Shown: in pieces, positions 6,190 through 13,759 of the stretch
Layout: the number at the start of each line of letters is the position of its first letter
How positions within the stretch are numbered: position 1 is the stretch's first letter
DNA from: Oscillospiraceae bacterium
GTDB taxonomy: Bacteria > Bacillota > Clostridia > Oscillospirales > Oscillospiraceae
Direction of reading: 5' to 3'
Assembly (NCBI GenBank): GCA_028691385.1
Contig: JAQUZL010000047.1
Span: 1 to 13,759, forward strand
DNA length: 13,759 nt
The notes under the pieces: model-generated
What the model was told of the DNA's origin: nothing
The model's database searches: none
Seen by the model: the letters and a program-made list of their open reading frames with translations, nothing else
Made by a program: the position numbers and the translations under genes

Positions 6190-6921
6190 GTGACTCGCTT
6201 TTTTCTTCCGCCAGATGCGCTGGGCGGCAACTTTGCCGTGCTCACCGGCGAAAATGCGTCCCACGCCAAGGTGCTGCGCCTGAAAACGGGCGACCGCGTC
6301 ATTTTATGTGACGGTGCGAGCACCGACTGCACCGGCGTGATCAGTGACGTCAGTCCCGGGCAGCTGGGCGTCGTTATCGAAAAACGTATCGTTTCCCCTG
6401 CGGAACCGGTGCTTTCCTGCACAGTCTATATGGCCTATGCCAAGCAGGATAAATTTGAGCATGTGGTGCAAAAGGCCACAGAGCTTGGCGCGATGGAGCT
6501 TGTGGCGTTCCCGTCGGCGCGCTGCGTCAGCAGGCCGGACGAGAAATCCATTGCAAAAAAGCTGGAGCGCTGGCAGAAAATCGCCGCTTCTGCCGCTGAG
6601 CAGTCCGGCCGCGGCCGCATTCCCAGCGTCACGACGGCGCAGTCCTATGCGGCGGCGCTTGCACGCGCTGCGCAGGCGGATTTCCCCCTGTTCTTCTATG
6701 AAAACGAGCAGACCCGCACCCTGCACGACGCGCTTGGCGCTGCGGTGCGCGGGACTGTTTCGCTGATGACCGGCCCGGAGGGCGGATTTGAACCAAGTGA
6801 AGCCGATGCGGCGCTCGCCGCCGGGATGGCGGTGTGCTCTCTTGGACCGCGGATTCTGCGGTGCGAAACTGCGCCGCTGTGCGCGCTGACGGCCGTGATG
6901 TATGCCGGCGGTCAGTTATGA
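6190..6921 (+). CDS. rsmE: 16S rRNA (uracil(1498)-N3)-methyltransferase RsmE
   Basis: This 243-residue SPOUT-class methyltransferase transfers a methyl group from S-adenosylmethionine to N3 of U1498 in 16S rRNA of the small ribosomal subunit. The N-terminal part (about 1-70) is the PUA-like RNA-binding domain with GENASHAKVLRLKTGD. The C-terminal knot carries both family signatures: MTGPEGGFEPSE (193-204) and LGPRILRCETA (218-228). The start is GTG 6190 with a strong GGAGGAG at 6178-6184, 5 nt upstream; no better ATG is available. In many Firmicutes rsmE follows prmA; here the gene before it is a tRNA on the other strand, so it heads its own unit with the membrane protein gene 24 nt downstream. 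Confidence 0.95.
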   Translation: MTRFFLPPDALGGNFAVLTGENASHAKVLRLKTGDRVILCDGASTDCTGVISDVSPGQLGVVIEKRIVSPAEPVLSCTVYMAYAKQDKFEHVVQKATELGAMELVAFPSARCVSRPDEKSIAKKLERWQKIAASAAEQSGRGRIPSVTTAQSYAAALARAAQADFPLFFYENEQTRTLHDALGAAVRGTVSLMTGPEGGFEPSEADAALAAGMAVCSLGPRILRCETAPLCALTAVMYAGGQL

Positions 6922-6945
6922 CAAAAACAAGGACGGAGTAAAAAA

Positions 6946-7710
6946 ATGGCAAAGAATGTACATTCAAATACAAAACAGGAAGACGATCAGGTCATCTATA
7001 AAATCATTGCCGCATTTGTGGTTGCGGCCATCGCCATCATGGCGGTGCGGATGATTGACAGCCGGTACGGCTATCTCAGCTACATGTTCCCCATCTACAA
7101 CGGCGTGACCATCGGCGCGATTGTCTTTGCAGTGTTGGCCGTTGCCGCCATCATCGCGGCCATCGCAATGAAGCAGCGCCCCCTTGCGCCGATGCTGCTT
7201 GGCTATACCGCCGTCATCTGTGTGCTGTTTTCCGGCTCCTGCCTGATTTTGCGGCAGTTTGTCTTTGACGCCGCGCCGATTCTCTATAGTGCCTGGGTCG
7301 CCGCAGCGCTGCTCTACGCCGTGTTTCTGCTGTATCAGCGGGAATTTTTCCTGCTCTCGCTGGTGACCACGCTGGCCGGGTTTCTATTCTATTATGTTGC
7401 CCGGGTTTGGGGCAGCGGCATTTCCTCCATGCTGATTCTCGGCTATGGCCTGTTTGCCGTCGTGGCCATTGTGATTGCCGCGCTCACCTTCGCCGCCAGC
7501 CGCCACAGCGGCGCAGTGCGGATGTTTGGCCGCAAGGTTGTCCTGTTCGTGCGCGGCACGCCGCTGCCAATCTATATAACCTGCGCACTTTGGACGCTTT
7601 GCGCGGTTTGCATCGGATTGCTTGGCGCGGTATTTGCATATTATTGCCTCTTCGCCGCCGTGGCTTATGAGATGATTGCCGCCATCTACTTTACGGTAAA
7701 GATGACTTGA
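6946..7710 (+). CDS. Polytopic membrane protein of unknown function
   Basis: I do not recognise a family. The 254-residue protein has a polar N-terminus (MAKNVHSNTKQEDDQ) and then seven or eight hydrophobic segments, near residues 17-37, 53-75, 81-101, 110-130, 134-152, 160-183, 208-228 and 230-250. No signal peptide cleavage site, catalytic motif or nucleotide-binding loop is visible. The longest loop, about 184-206, is basic (SRHSGAVRMFGRKVVLFVRG) and probably cytoplasmic. The start ATG 6946 follows GGACGGAG (6931-6938). It lies 24 nt after rsmE with a shared terminator downstream, so it is probably co-transcribed with it, although a functional link is not evident. Confidence 0.8.
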   Translation: MAKNVHSNTKQEDDQVIYKIIAAFVVAAIAIMAVRMIDSRYGYLSYMFPIYNGVTIGAIVFAVLAVAAIIAAIAMKQRPLAPMLLGYTAVICVLFSGSCLILRQFVFDAAPILYSAWVAAALLYAVFLLYQREFFLLSLVTTLAGFLFYYVARVWGSGISSMLILGYGLFAVVAIVIAALTFAASRHSGAVRMFGRKVVLFVRGTPLPIYITCALWTLCAVCIGLLGAVFAYYCLFAAVAYEMIAAIYFTVKMT

Positions 7711-7730
7711 TGGATTTGGCTTCAAGAAAA

Positions 7731-7758
7731 CCCGATGGTGCAATGCCATCGGGCTTTT
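7731..7758 (+). terminator. Rho-independent terminator after the rsmE-membrane protein unit
   Basis: An 8-bp perfect stem, CCCGATGG (7731-7738) with CCATCGGG (7746-7753), closes a 7-nt loop and is followed by CTTTT. It lies 20 nt after the stop codon. AAAA precedes the stem, so it may also act on the other strand. Confidence 0.85.
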
Positions 7759-7786
7759 CGCACCAGAAACAGAAAAGGTGATTGGG

Positions 7787-10726
7787 ATGGATTATCGGAT
7801 TGGGATTGACGTCGGTTCTACCACCGTCAAGGTGGTGGTGCTCTCGCCCACAAATGAGCTGCTGTTCCGCAGCTATGAGCGGCACATGTCGCAGGTACGT
7901 GAAAAAACCTGCCAACTGCTGCAGCAGGCCGCGCCCTATGTACAGGGGCGCAGCGTGCGCGCCGCCATTACCGGCTCGGCCGGCCTTGGCATGGCCAAAT
8001 CAGCCGGAATACCCTTTGTGCAGGAGGTTTACGCCACCGCCGAAGCGGTGGAAGCCTTCCTGCCCGGCACGGACGCCGTGGTGGAGCTGGGCGGCGAGGA
8101 CGCCAAAATTATTTTCTTTGGCGGCGCGCTGGAAGAACGCATGAACGGCTCTTGCGCCGGCGGTACCGGCGCGTTCATCGACCAGATGGCCACGCTGATG
8201 AACGTCACAGTGCAGGAGCTTGACGAGCTTTCCGCGCACTATCAAAAAATTTACCCCATCGCCTCGCGCTGCGGCGTGTTTGCCAAGTCCGACATTCAGC
8301 CGATTTTGAATCAGGGCGGCCGCAAAGAGGACGTCGCCGTTTCCATTTTTCAGGCGGTGGTGGATCAGACGGTTTCCGGCCTGAGTCAGGGACGGGAGCT
8401 GAAGGGGCAGGTGGCCTTTCTTGGCGGCCCGCTGCACTTTCTCAAGGGGCTGCGCGCCCGCTTTCAGGAAACGCTGCACTTGGACGACGATCACGCGCTG
8501 TTCCCGGAAAACGGCGACTGCTTTGCCGCCATCGGCGCGGCGCTCTGCGCAAAGGCCTATGACTGCACCACTGCGGACGATCTGCTGACAAAGCTTGCCT
8601 CCTCGGTGGATGATCGCGGCCTGACGGAAACCATGCCGCCGCTGTTTTGTGACCAGTCGGAATATGACGCGTTTCTCGCGCGGCACAACGCGGCCTCGCC
8701 ACAGATCTTGTCCCTGGCGGACTATACCGGCACGGCTTACCTTGGCATCGACGCCGGTTCCACCACCACGAAGCTCGCGCTCATCAACGATCACGGCGAC
8801 CTGCTCTATACCTACTACGCGTCCAGTCAGGGCGATCCTGTGGCGGTCATTTTGCAGGAGCTGAAAAAAATCTACGCCATCACGGGCGGCCGCGTGACCA
8901 TCGGCGGCGCTGCCGCCACCGGCTACGGTGAGGAGCTTGTCCGCGCGGCGTTCAATCTGGATTCCGGTCTGGTGGAAACCGTGGCGCACTATACCGCCGC
9001 CGCGCATTTTGACCCGGCGGTCGATTTCATCATCGACATTGGCGGGCAGGACATGAAATGCTTCAAGATTCGGGGCGGCGCGGTGGACTCGATTCTGCTT
9101 AACGAGGCCTGCTCATCCGGCTGCGGTTCCTTTATTGAAACCTTTGCCAAGGCGCTGGGCTACCAGATTGCCGACTTTGCCCAAATGGGTCTGTTTGCAA
9201 AGCACCCGGTGAGTCTCGGCTCTCGGTGCACCGTCTTTATGAACAGCTCCGTCAAGCAGGCGCAAAAGGACGGCGCGACCGTGGAGGACATCTCTGCGGG
9301 TCTATCCATCTCCATCGTGAAAAACGCGGTCTATAAGGTCATTCGCGCGGCGTCCGCCGACGATCTCGGCCAGCACATCGTGGTGCAGGGCGGCACGTTC
9401 CTCAACAACGCGGTTCTGCGCAGCTTTGAGCTGGAGATGGGGCGCGACGTCATCCGTCCGACCATCGCCGGCATCATGGGCGCTTATGGCGCGGCGCTGC
9501 ACGCCAAATCGCTGCGCCTTGATCGCTCCGCGATTTTGGACGCGGATGCGCTGACGCGGTTCACCCACAGCGCCAAGCCCGCCACCTGCAACCTCTGCAC
9601 CAACCACTGCGCGCTCACCGTCAACACCTTTGACGGCAATCGGCGCTATCTTTCCGGGAACCGCTGCGAGCGGCCGCTGGGACGCGCGGCAAACAGCCTG
9701 CCCAATCTCAGCCGGTGGAAATATGAAACGCTGCGCGCCTACAAGGGCGTGCCCGGCCCGCGCGGCCGGATCGGCCTGCCGTTTGGCCTGAATCTGTATG
9801 AAACCATTCCGTTTTGGTACACGTTCTTCACGAAGCTGGGCTTTGAGGTGGTCTTTTCCGAGGAATCGTCCCGCAGGCTCTATGCCAAGGGTCAGCAGAC
9901 CATCCCGTCGGACACCGTGTGCTACCCGGCCAAGCTGATGCATGGACACATGATGTCGCTTTTGGAGCAAAAAGTGGACGCTATTTTCTATCCCTGCAAT
10001 TCCTATAACGTGGATGAGGGCATTTCCGACAACAACTATAACTGCCCCGTGGTGGCCTATTACCCGGAGCTGATTGCCGCCAATATGCCGCAGCTGAAAA
10101 AGACGCGCTACCTGGATCCCTATTTCGGCACGCACCGTCCCAAGGACTTTGAAAAGCGCGCCGCGGTCTATTTTGAAAAGGAATTTTCCATTCCCAAGGC
10201 AGAAACCGTCGCAGCCGCCCGCGCGGCTTACGACGCCTATTCCGCCTATGAAAACGCCGTGCGCGCCAAGGGGCAGGAAATCATCGACTATGCCCGGGCA
10301 AACGGTCACAAAATTCTGGTTATGGCAGGCAGGCCATACCACATTGACCCGGAGATCAATCACGGCATTGACGCGCTGGCGACCACCTTCGGCTTCTGCC
10401 TGATCACCGAGGACGCGGTGGCATGGCGCATGGACAAAGCGCCGCGCAAGGTGCTCAACCAGTGGTCGTTTCAGGCGCGGATGTACAATGCCGCGCGCTA
10501 TGTCTGCACCCAGCCGGATATGCACTTGGTGCAGCTGGTGTCCTTCGGCTGCGGCACCGACGCCATCACCACCGACGAAATGCGCTCCATTTTGGAGTCC
10601 GGCGGCAAGCTCTATACCCAGCTGAAAATTGACGAGATCACCAACCTCGGCGCGGTGCGCATTCGCCTGCGCAGTCTGATGGCCGCCATCGACGCCCACG
10701 AGATTTCCGAAAAGGAGGACGTCTGA
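7787..10726 (+). CDS. 2-hydroxyacyl-CoA dehydratase activase-like protein (two BcrAD/BadFG ATPase domains plus DUF2229-like region)
   Basis: This 979-residue cytoplasmic protein is of the COG3580 type. Residues 1-260 form one ASKHA ATPase domain: DVGSTT 8-13, LGGEDAK 101-107, and cysteines C123 (SCAGGTGAF) and C162 (RCGVF). Residues 315-575 form a second: DAGSTT 322-327, DIGGQDMK 417-424, C442/C446 and C481 (SRCTVF). In HgdC-type activases such cysteines hold a [4Fe-4S] cluster shared by two subunits, and ATP hydrolysis drives a low-potential electron into a dehydratase. C601-x2-C604-x3-C608 with C627 is a further candidate metal site. Residues 658-870 match the DUF2229-type region. ATG 7787 is preferred because AAAAGGTG (7773-7780) is its ribosome binding site; an in-frame GTG 7778 lies inside that site. 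The target substrate is unknown. Confidence 0.88.
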   Translation: MDYRIGIDVGSTTVKVVVLSPTNELLFRSYERHMSQVREKTCQLLQQAAPYVQGRSVRAAITGSAGLGMAKSAGIPFVQEVYATAEAVEAFLPGTDAVVELGGEDAKIIFFGGALEERMNGSCAGGTGAFIDQMATLMNVTVQELDELSAHYQKIYPIASRCGVFAKSDIQPILNQGGRKEDVAVSIFQAVVDQTVSGLSQGRELKGQVAFLGGPLHFLKGLRARFQETLHLDDDHALFPENGDCFAAIGAALCAKAYDCTTADDLLTKLASSVDDRGLTETMPPLFCDQSEYDAFLARHNAASPQILSLADYTGTAYLGIDAGSTTTKLALINDHGDLLYTYYASSQGDPVAVILQELKKIYAITGGRVTIGGAAATGYGEELVRAAFNLDSGLVETVAHYTAAAHFDPAVDFIIDIGGQDMKCFKIRGGAVDSILLNEACSSGCGSFIETFAKALGYQIADFAQMGLFAKHPVSLGSRCTVFMNSSVKQAQKDGATVEDISAGLSISIVKNAVYKVIRAASADDLGQHIVVQGGTFLNNAVLRSFELEMGRDVIRPTIAGIMGAYGAALHAKSLRLDRSAILDADALTRFTHSAKPATCNLCTNHCALTVNTFDGNRRYLSGNRCERPLGRAANSLPNLSRWKYETLRAYKGVPGPRGRIGLPFGLNLYETIPFWYTFFTKLGFEVVFSEESSRRLYAKGQQTIPSDTVCYPAKLMHGHMMSLLEQKVDAIFYPCNSYNVDEGISDNNYNCPVVAYYPELIAANMPQLKKTRYLDPYFGTHRPKDFEKRAAVYFEKEFSIPKAETVAAARAAYDAYSAYENAVRAKGQEIIDYARANGHKILVMAGRPYHIDPEINHGIDALATTFGFCLITEDAVAWRMDKAPRKVLNQWSFQARMYNAARYVCTQPDMHLVQLVSFGCGTDAITTDEMRSILESGGKLYTQLKIDEITNLGAVRIRLRSLMAAIDAHEISEKEDV

Positions 10727-10727
10727 C

Positions 10728-12011
10728 ATGGCTAAGCTCGAATATGACGAAAACGGCCGCCTGCTGTTCACTAAGGAAATGAAGCAGGAATACACCATTC
10801 TCATGCCGCAGATGCTCCCGATTCACTTCGGAATGTTCCGGCAAATGCTGCAGCTTGAGGGCTACCAGGTCGAGCAGCTCAATAACTGCGGCCGCAACGT
10901 GGTGGACGAGGGACTCAAGTATGTCCACAACGACACCTGCTACCCCGCGCTGCTGGTCATCGGCCAGTTCATGGACGCCATCCGCAACGGCGGCTATGAT
11001 CCCCACAAGGTGGCGCTGTTCATCACCCAGACCGGCGGCGGCTGCCGCGCGTCCAACTATATCCACCTGCTGCGCAAGGCGCTGGAGAAAGCCGGCATGG
11101 GCTATATCCCCGTCATCTCGATTTCCTTCGGCTTGGAGAAAAATCCCGGCTTCACTCTGACGCTGCCGCTGATTCGCAAGCTGATTTACGCCATGATGTA
11201 CGGTGACCTCATCATGAACGTCGCCAATCAGGTGCGTCCCTATGAAGAAACCGTCGGGGACGCCGACCGGCTGGCCGCGCAGTGGCAGTCCCGGCTGGTT
11301 GCAACCTTTCAGACCGGCAAGGGCATGTCCCGGGGGCAGATGCGCACCATTTTCCCCCAAATTTGCAGCGAATTTGCCGCCATTCCGGTTTCCGGCGCGG
11401 AAAAAGTCCGGGTGGGCGTGGTCGGCGAAATTTACATCAAATTTTCCGCACTGGGCAACAATGCGCTGGAGCAGTTTTTGCTCTCGGAGGGCGCAGAGCC
11501 GGTCGTTCCGGGTCTGACCGACTTTATCATCTTCAAAATCTACAACCGCGTGGTGGATGTGGATATTTACGGTGGCTCTGCGGTGAAAAGAGCGGTCTGT
11601 CGGCTGTTTATGCGCTATGTGCAGGCGTGCCAGCACGACATGATCGCCGCGCTGCGCGCCTCCGGCAGATTCCGTGCGCCGGGCGACTTTGCAGACCTGC
11701 ACCGCCTCATTCAGGGCTATCTTGGCGATGGCTGCAAAATGGGCGAGGGGTGGCTCCTGACGGCGGAAATGCTGGAGCTGATTCATTCCGGCACCGGCAA
11801 TATTGTCTGCGCCCAGCCCTTTGGGTGCCTGCCCAACCACATTGTGGGTAAGGGGATGATTCGCAAGCTGAAGGACGATTATCCCACGTCCAATATTGTT
11901 TCTGTGGACTATGACCCCAGCGCCACGAAAATCAATCAGGAAAACCGCATCAAGCTGATGCTGGCCAATGCCACACGTATCCGCGAGCAGGAAGCTGCCG
12001 CGACCGAATAA
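10728..12011 (+). CDS. 2-hydroxyacyl-CoA dehydratase-related protein (COG3581-type partner of the activase)
   Basis: This 427-residue protein starts one base after the activase stop (TGA C ATG) with a strong AAAGGAGG (10711-10718), so the two are co-transcribed and probably coupled. It resembles the C-terminal third of the long, roughly 1,400-residue activase/dehydratase fusion proteins found in many clostridia. Conserved features are NDTCYPALLVIGQF (C71), TQTGGGCRASNY (C106) and, near the end, CAQPFGCLPNHIVGKG (C361, C367). These cysteines suggest an iron-sulfur cluster like that of HgdB-type dehydratase subunits. No substrate or reaction has been firmly assigned to this group as far as I know. 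The separate start and ribosome binding site argue for a true two-gene form rather than a frameshifted fusion. Confidence 0.85.
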   Translation: MAKLEYDENGRLLFTKEMKQEYTILMPQMLPIHFGMFRQMLQLEGYQVEQLNNCGRNVVDEGLKYVHNDTCYPALLVIGQFMDAIRNGGYDPHKVALFITQTGGGCRASNYIHLLRKALEKAGMGYIPVISISFGLEKNPGFTLTLPLIRKLIYAMMYGDLIMNVANQVRPYEETVGDADRLAAQWQSRLVATFQTGKGMSRGQMRTIFPQICSEFAAIPVSGAEKVRVGVVGEIYIKFSALGNNALEQFLLSEGAEPVVPGLTDFIIFKIYNRVVDVDIYGGSAVKRAVCRLFMRYVQACQHDMIAALRASGRFRAPGDFADLHRLIQGYLGDGCKMGEGWLLTAEMLELIHSGTGNIVCAQPFGCLPNHIVGKGMIRKLKDDYPTSNIVSVDYDPSATKINQENRIKLMLANATRIREQEAAATE

Positions 12012-12018
12012 AAAAATC

Positions 12019-12055
12019 GGACTGCTGCAATTGCAGCAGTCCAATTTTTATTTTT
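12019..12055. terminator. Bidirectional terminator between convergent genes
   Basis: A perfect 10-bp stem, GGACTGCTGC (12019-12028) with GCAGCAGTCC (12033-12042), closes loop AATT and is flanked by an A run on the left (12008-12016) and a T-rich run on the right (12045-12055). It can therefore terminate the activase operon on the plus strand and the YczE-like gene on the minus strand. Confidence 0.92.
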
Positions 12056-12720
12056 CATACCGGCAAACCAGCCGCGCGCCGCATGCTTGTGCGCAGCAGC
12101 TTGTTGAACGCCCACACGACTCTGCCGATGCAGATCATGCAGCACAGCGTGCCAACGCCCACGCCGACCATCTCCCCCGTGGCAAGGATGCCCACAAGGC
12201 ACGTGACGATGACCGAGGTGATGTCAATGAAATTTTTTCCAAAGCCCATGCCCTTGCCCATGACCTCGCCCACCGTTTCGGCCAGCGCGTCGGCAGGATT
12301 TGCCACGATGTCCATCCCCACCACCATGGCCGCGCCCACTCCGGTGAGCAAAATGGCCACGGCCAGCAGCAGTAGATTTTGCCAGAACTCCGAAAATGCA
12401 AAGGGCAGCAGCTTGCCCAACTCGTTAAGCAGCATACTGAACACCATGCAAAACGGCAGCTGCAGCAAATCCCTGGCGCGGCTGTTGCGTCCGCGCAGCA
12501 AGAACTGAATGCCGACAAAGGCCGAATAGGTCAGAAAGGTCAAAAACGCGAAATTGAGCGACCAGATTTGAGAAATGGCATAGGGCAGCGCAATCAGCGG
12601 AGAAATGCCAAGTCCTGTTTTGGTGCACAGCATAATTCCGGTGGCCAGCAAAACAATCCCCACCGCGTAAAATAGGATGCGAACCGTCAAATGTCCTGCC
12701 GATACATTGGCCTTTTGCAT
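12055..12720 (-). CDS. YczE-like integral membrane protein (YczE/YyaS/YitT group, DUF6198-like)
   Basis: This 221-residue protein has about six hydrophobic segments, near residues 13-33, 55-75, 88-107, 112-133, 165-182 and 184-204. The features ALGIxL-like helix one ending in TKTGLGISPLIALPYAIS, and the DIVANPADALAETVGEVMGK segment at about 137-156, fit the YczE group of COG2364 membrane proteins, whose role is not established (B. subtilis yczE affects lipopeptide production). The start ATG (12720-12718) has GAGGGA 5 nt upstream and its own promoter. It is a single-gene unit convergent with the activase operon. Family assignment is from motif recall, not a search. Confidence 0.75.
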   Translation of the reverse strand: MQKANVSAGHLTVRILFYAVGIVLLATGIMLCTKTGLGISPLIALPYAISQIWSLNFAFLTFLTYSAFVGIQFLLRGRNSRARDLLQLPFCMVFSMLLNELGKLLPFAFSEFWQNLLLLAVAILLTGVGAAMVVGMDIVANPADALAETVGEVMGKGMGFGKNFIDITSVIVTCLVGILATGEMVGVGVGTLCCMICIGRVVWAFNKLLRTSMRRAAGLPV

Positions 12721-12751
12721 GAGAATCCCTCATTTTCGACTGATTTTTCTT

Positions 12752-12780
12752 ATCATAGCACAATCGTATGCGTTTCTCAA
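12752..12780 (-). promoter_or_regulatory. Promoter of the YczE-like gene
   Basis: On the minus strand, TTGAGA (12780-12775), a 17-nt spacer and TATGAT (12757-12752) form a good vegetative promoter about 32 nt upstream of the start codon. Confidence 0.75.
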
Positions 12781-12809
12781 CCGAAGTTCTAAGCGCATCT
12801 TTTCGCCGC

Positions 12810-12815
12810 TATAAA
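12810..12815 (+). promoter_or_regulatory. Possible -10 element for the SpoVB-like gene
   Basis: TATAAA lies 20 nt before the start codon, but the matching -35 position (12787-12792, TTCTAA) is poor and the spacing to the ATG would leave a very short leader. No clear SigE or other sporulation promoter was found in this 114-bp divergent gap. Confidence 0.2.
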
Positions 12816-12834
12816 TGGACGAGGAGGTGACGCC

Positions 12835-13759
12835 ATGTCTGAGAAGCGTTCCATTCTGCAGTCCGCGCTGCTGCTGACGGCGGCCGGAATGGCGCTGCGC
12901 GTGGTATCCATGCTGTTCCAGATTTATCTCACCGCGCAGATTGGCGCCGCCGGGATTGGCCTGCTGCAGCTGGCCATGACCGTGGGCGCGCTGGCCATCA
13001 CAGTGGGCGCGCTGGGCGTCCGAGTGGCCGCGATGGTGCTTTCCGGGGAGGAGCAGGGACACAATCGGCCCGGCGGTACGCGCCGCGCCGTGCAGTGGTG
13101 TCTTGCCTATGCGGCGGTTGTGTCTACCGCTGCCGCGCTGGCGCTGCACCACGCCGCACCAACGCTCTCGGCGGTCTGGATTCGCGATCTGCGCGCGACA
13201 AACGCCCTGCGCATGCTCTCACTATTTTTGCCGGTCACGGTGATCTGGTCGGTTTTTGACGGCTATTTCACAGCCACCGGCCGCATTGGGCGGCTGGTCT
13301 GTGTGGAAATCTGCGAGCGGCTGGGCGCAATCGTGCTCACCATCGCCATGCTCCGCATCTGGGCGCGGGGTGATATTGAGCGCGCCTGCTGCGGCGTGGT
13401 GTTCGGCACCGGCGCAGCCTCGTGCGTCAGCCTTGGCGTTATCACATGGCTTTATCTGCGCGATCTGCGCCATGCGCCGCGCGCGTCCGGAAAAATTGCG
13501 CGGCGGCTGCTGCGCACCGCCGTTCCGGTGGGGTTCAGCGATATTTTACGCGGCGGCCTTGGCACGCTGGAGCACCTGCTCATTCCGCGGGGACTGGTGC
13601 GCGCGGGGCAGTCGTCCGAGGGCGCAATGGCAGCCTACGGCACCATTCACGGCATGGTGTTCCCGGTGCTGATGTTCCCGGCGGCGCTGCTATACGCCCT
13701 GTCCGATCTTTTGGTGGCGGAATTGAGCCGCTGCGCCGCGCAGAACCGCAAAAAGCGCA
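12835..13759 (+). CDS. SpoVB/MATE-like lipid flippase (oligosaccharide flippase superfamily), C-terminus beyond window
   Basis: The reading frame is open from ATG 12835 to the window end, 308 complete codons with no stop. The start has an excellent GAGGAGGTGA (12821-12830). The N-terminus (RSILQSALLLTAAGMALRVV, then FQIYLTAQIGAAGIGLLQL) is the first helix pair of the multidrug/oligosaccharidyl-lipid/polysaccharide (MOP) superfamily. Later segments VGFSDILRGGLGTLEHLLIP and AAYGTIHGMVFPVLMFPAAL are typical of the SpoVB branch seen in clostridia. Such proteins flip lipid-linked sugars across the membrane; SpoVB acts in spore cortex synthesis. About 8 hydrophobic segments are visible of the usual 12-14. 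SpoVB-like rather than true SpoVB, since paralogues are common and no sporulation promoter is evident. Confidence 0.85.
   Translation, partial: MSEKRSILQSALLLTAAGMALRVVSMLFQIYLTAQIGAAGIGLLQLAMTVGALAITVGALGVRVAAMVLSGEEQGHNRPGGTRRAVQWCLAYAAVVSTAAALALHHAAPTLSAVWIRDLRATNALRMLSLFLPVTVIWSVFDGYFTATGRIGRLVCVEICERLGAIVLTIAMLRIWARGDIERACCGVVFGTGAASCVSLGVITWLYLRDLRHAPRASGKIARRLLRTAVPVGFSDILRGGLGTLEHLLIPRGLVRAGQSSEGAMAAYGTIHGMVFPVLMFPAALLYALSDLLVAELSRCAAQNRKKR

Noticed and set aside
10715..10735. Frameshift splitting one long activase-dehydratase gene
   Set aside because: The second gene has its own strong AAAGGAGG and ATG at ideal spacing, and the first ends cleanly; a true two-gene form is more likely. 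A sequencing error cannot be wholly excluded.

Overview
The window looks like a chromosomal segment from a moderately GC-rich, low-GC-lineage Firmicute, most likely class Clostridia (Oscillospiraceae/Ruminococcaceae-like). The signs are strong AGGAGG-type ribosome binding sites, SigA-type promoters, a SpoVB-like flippase, an HgdC-type activase with its COG3581-type partner, and a TRAP transporter. No taxonomic search was possible, so this placement is inferred from gene content.

Layout: (1) 1-2487 holds the end of a TRAP transporter operon: the C-terminal part of the solute-binding protein (dctP), a strong intercistronic hairpin, the small permease dctQ, the large permease dctM overlapping it by ATGA, and a clear terminator. 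(2) 2488-2800 is a gene-free stretch with hairpins, followed by a NagD-type HAD phosphatase (2801-3598). (3) A near-consensus promoter and a leader of about 170 nt precede a REC-GGDEF response regulator (3880-5175). Its C-terminus looks like a second, degenerate receiver. (4) 5177-5961 is a scar-like, AT-richer interval. It holds the C-terminal half of an NgoMIV-type type II restriction endonuclease, broken by an in-frame TGA, then a palindromic/tandem repeat element of about 109 bp, then the terminator of a minus-strand tRNA-Leu(GAG). That tRNA has a perfect consensus promoter. (5) 6190-7710 encodes RsmE and an unrecognised polytopic membrane protein, closed by a terminator. (6) 7787-12011 is a two-gene operon: a 979-residue double-domain HgdC-like activase with a DUF2229-like region, and a 427-residue COG3581-type partner. 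It ends in a bidirectional terminator shared with a convergent YczE-like membrane protein gene (12055-12720, minus). (7) From a divergent promoter region a SpoVB/MATE-like flippase gene (12835 onward) runs off the right edge.

How the genes relate: DctPQM form one Na+/H+-coupled solute importer. The activase and its partner presumably form one ATP-driven iron-sulfur redox pair, but no 2-hydroxyacyl-CoA dehydratase subunits with a recognisable substrate are encoded here. The diguanylate cyclase is a stand-alone regulator. The restriction remnant has no methyltransferase beside it and lies just beyond the 3' end of the tRNA gene, which fits decay of acquired DNA. I see no CRISPR array, no transposase and no clearly new multi-gene system. 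The observations most worth following are the REC-GGDEF-pseudoREC protein, the broken NgoMIV homologue, the palindromic repeat and the two-gene activase arrangement.
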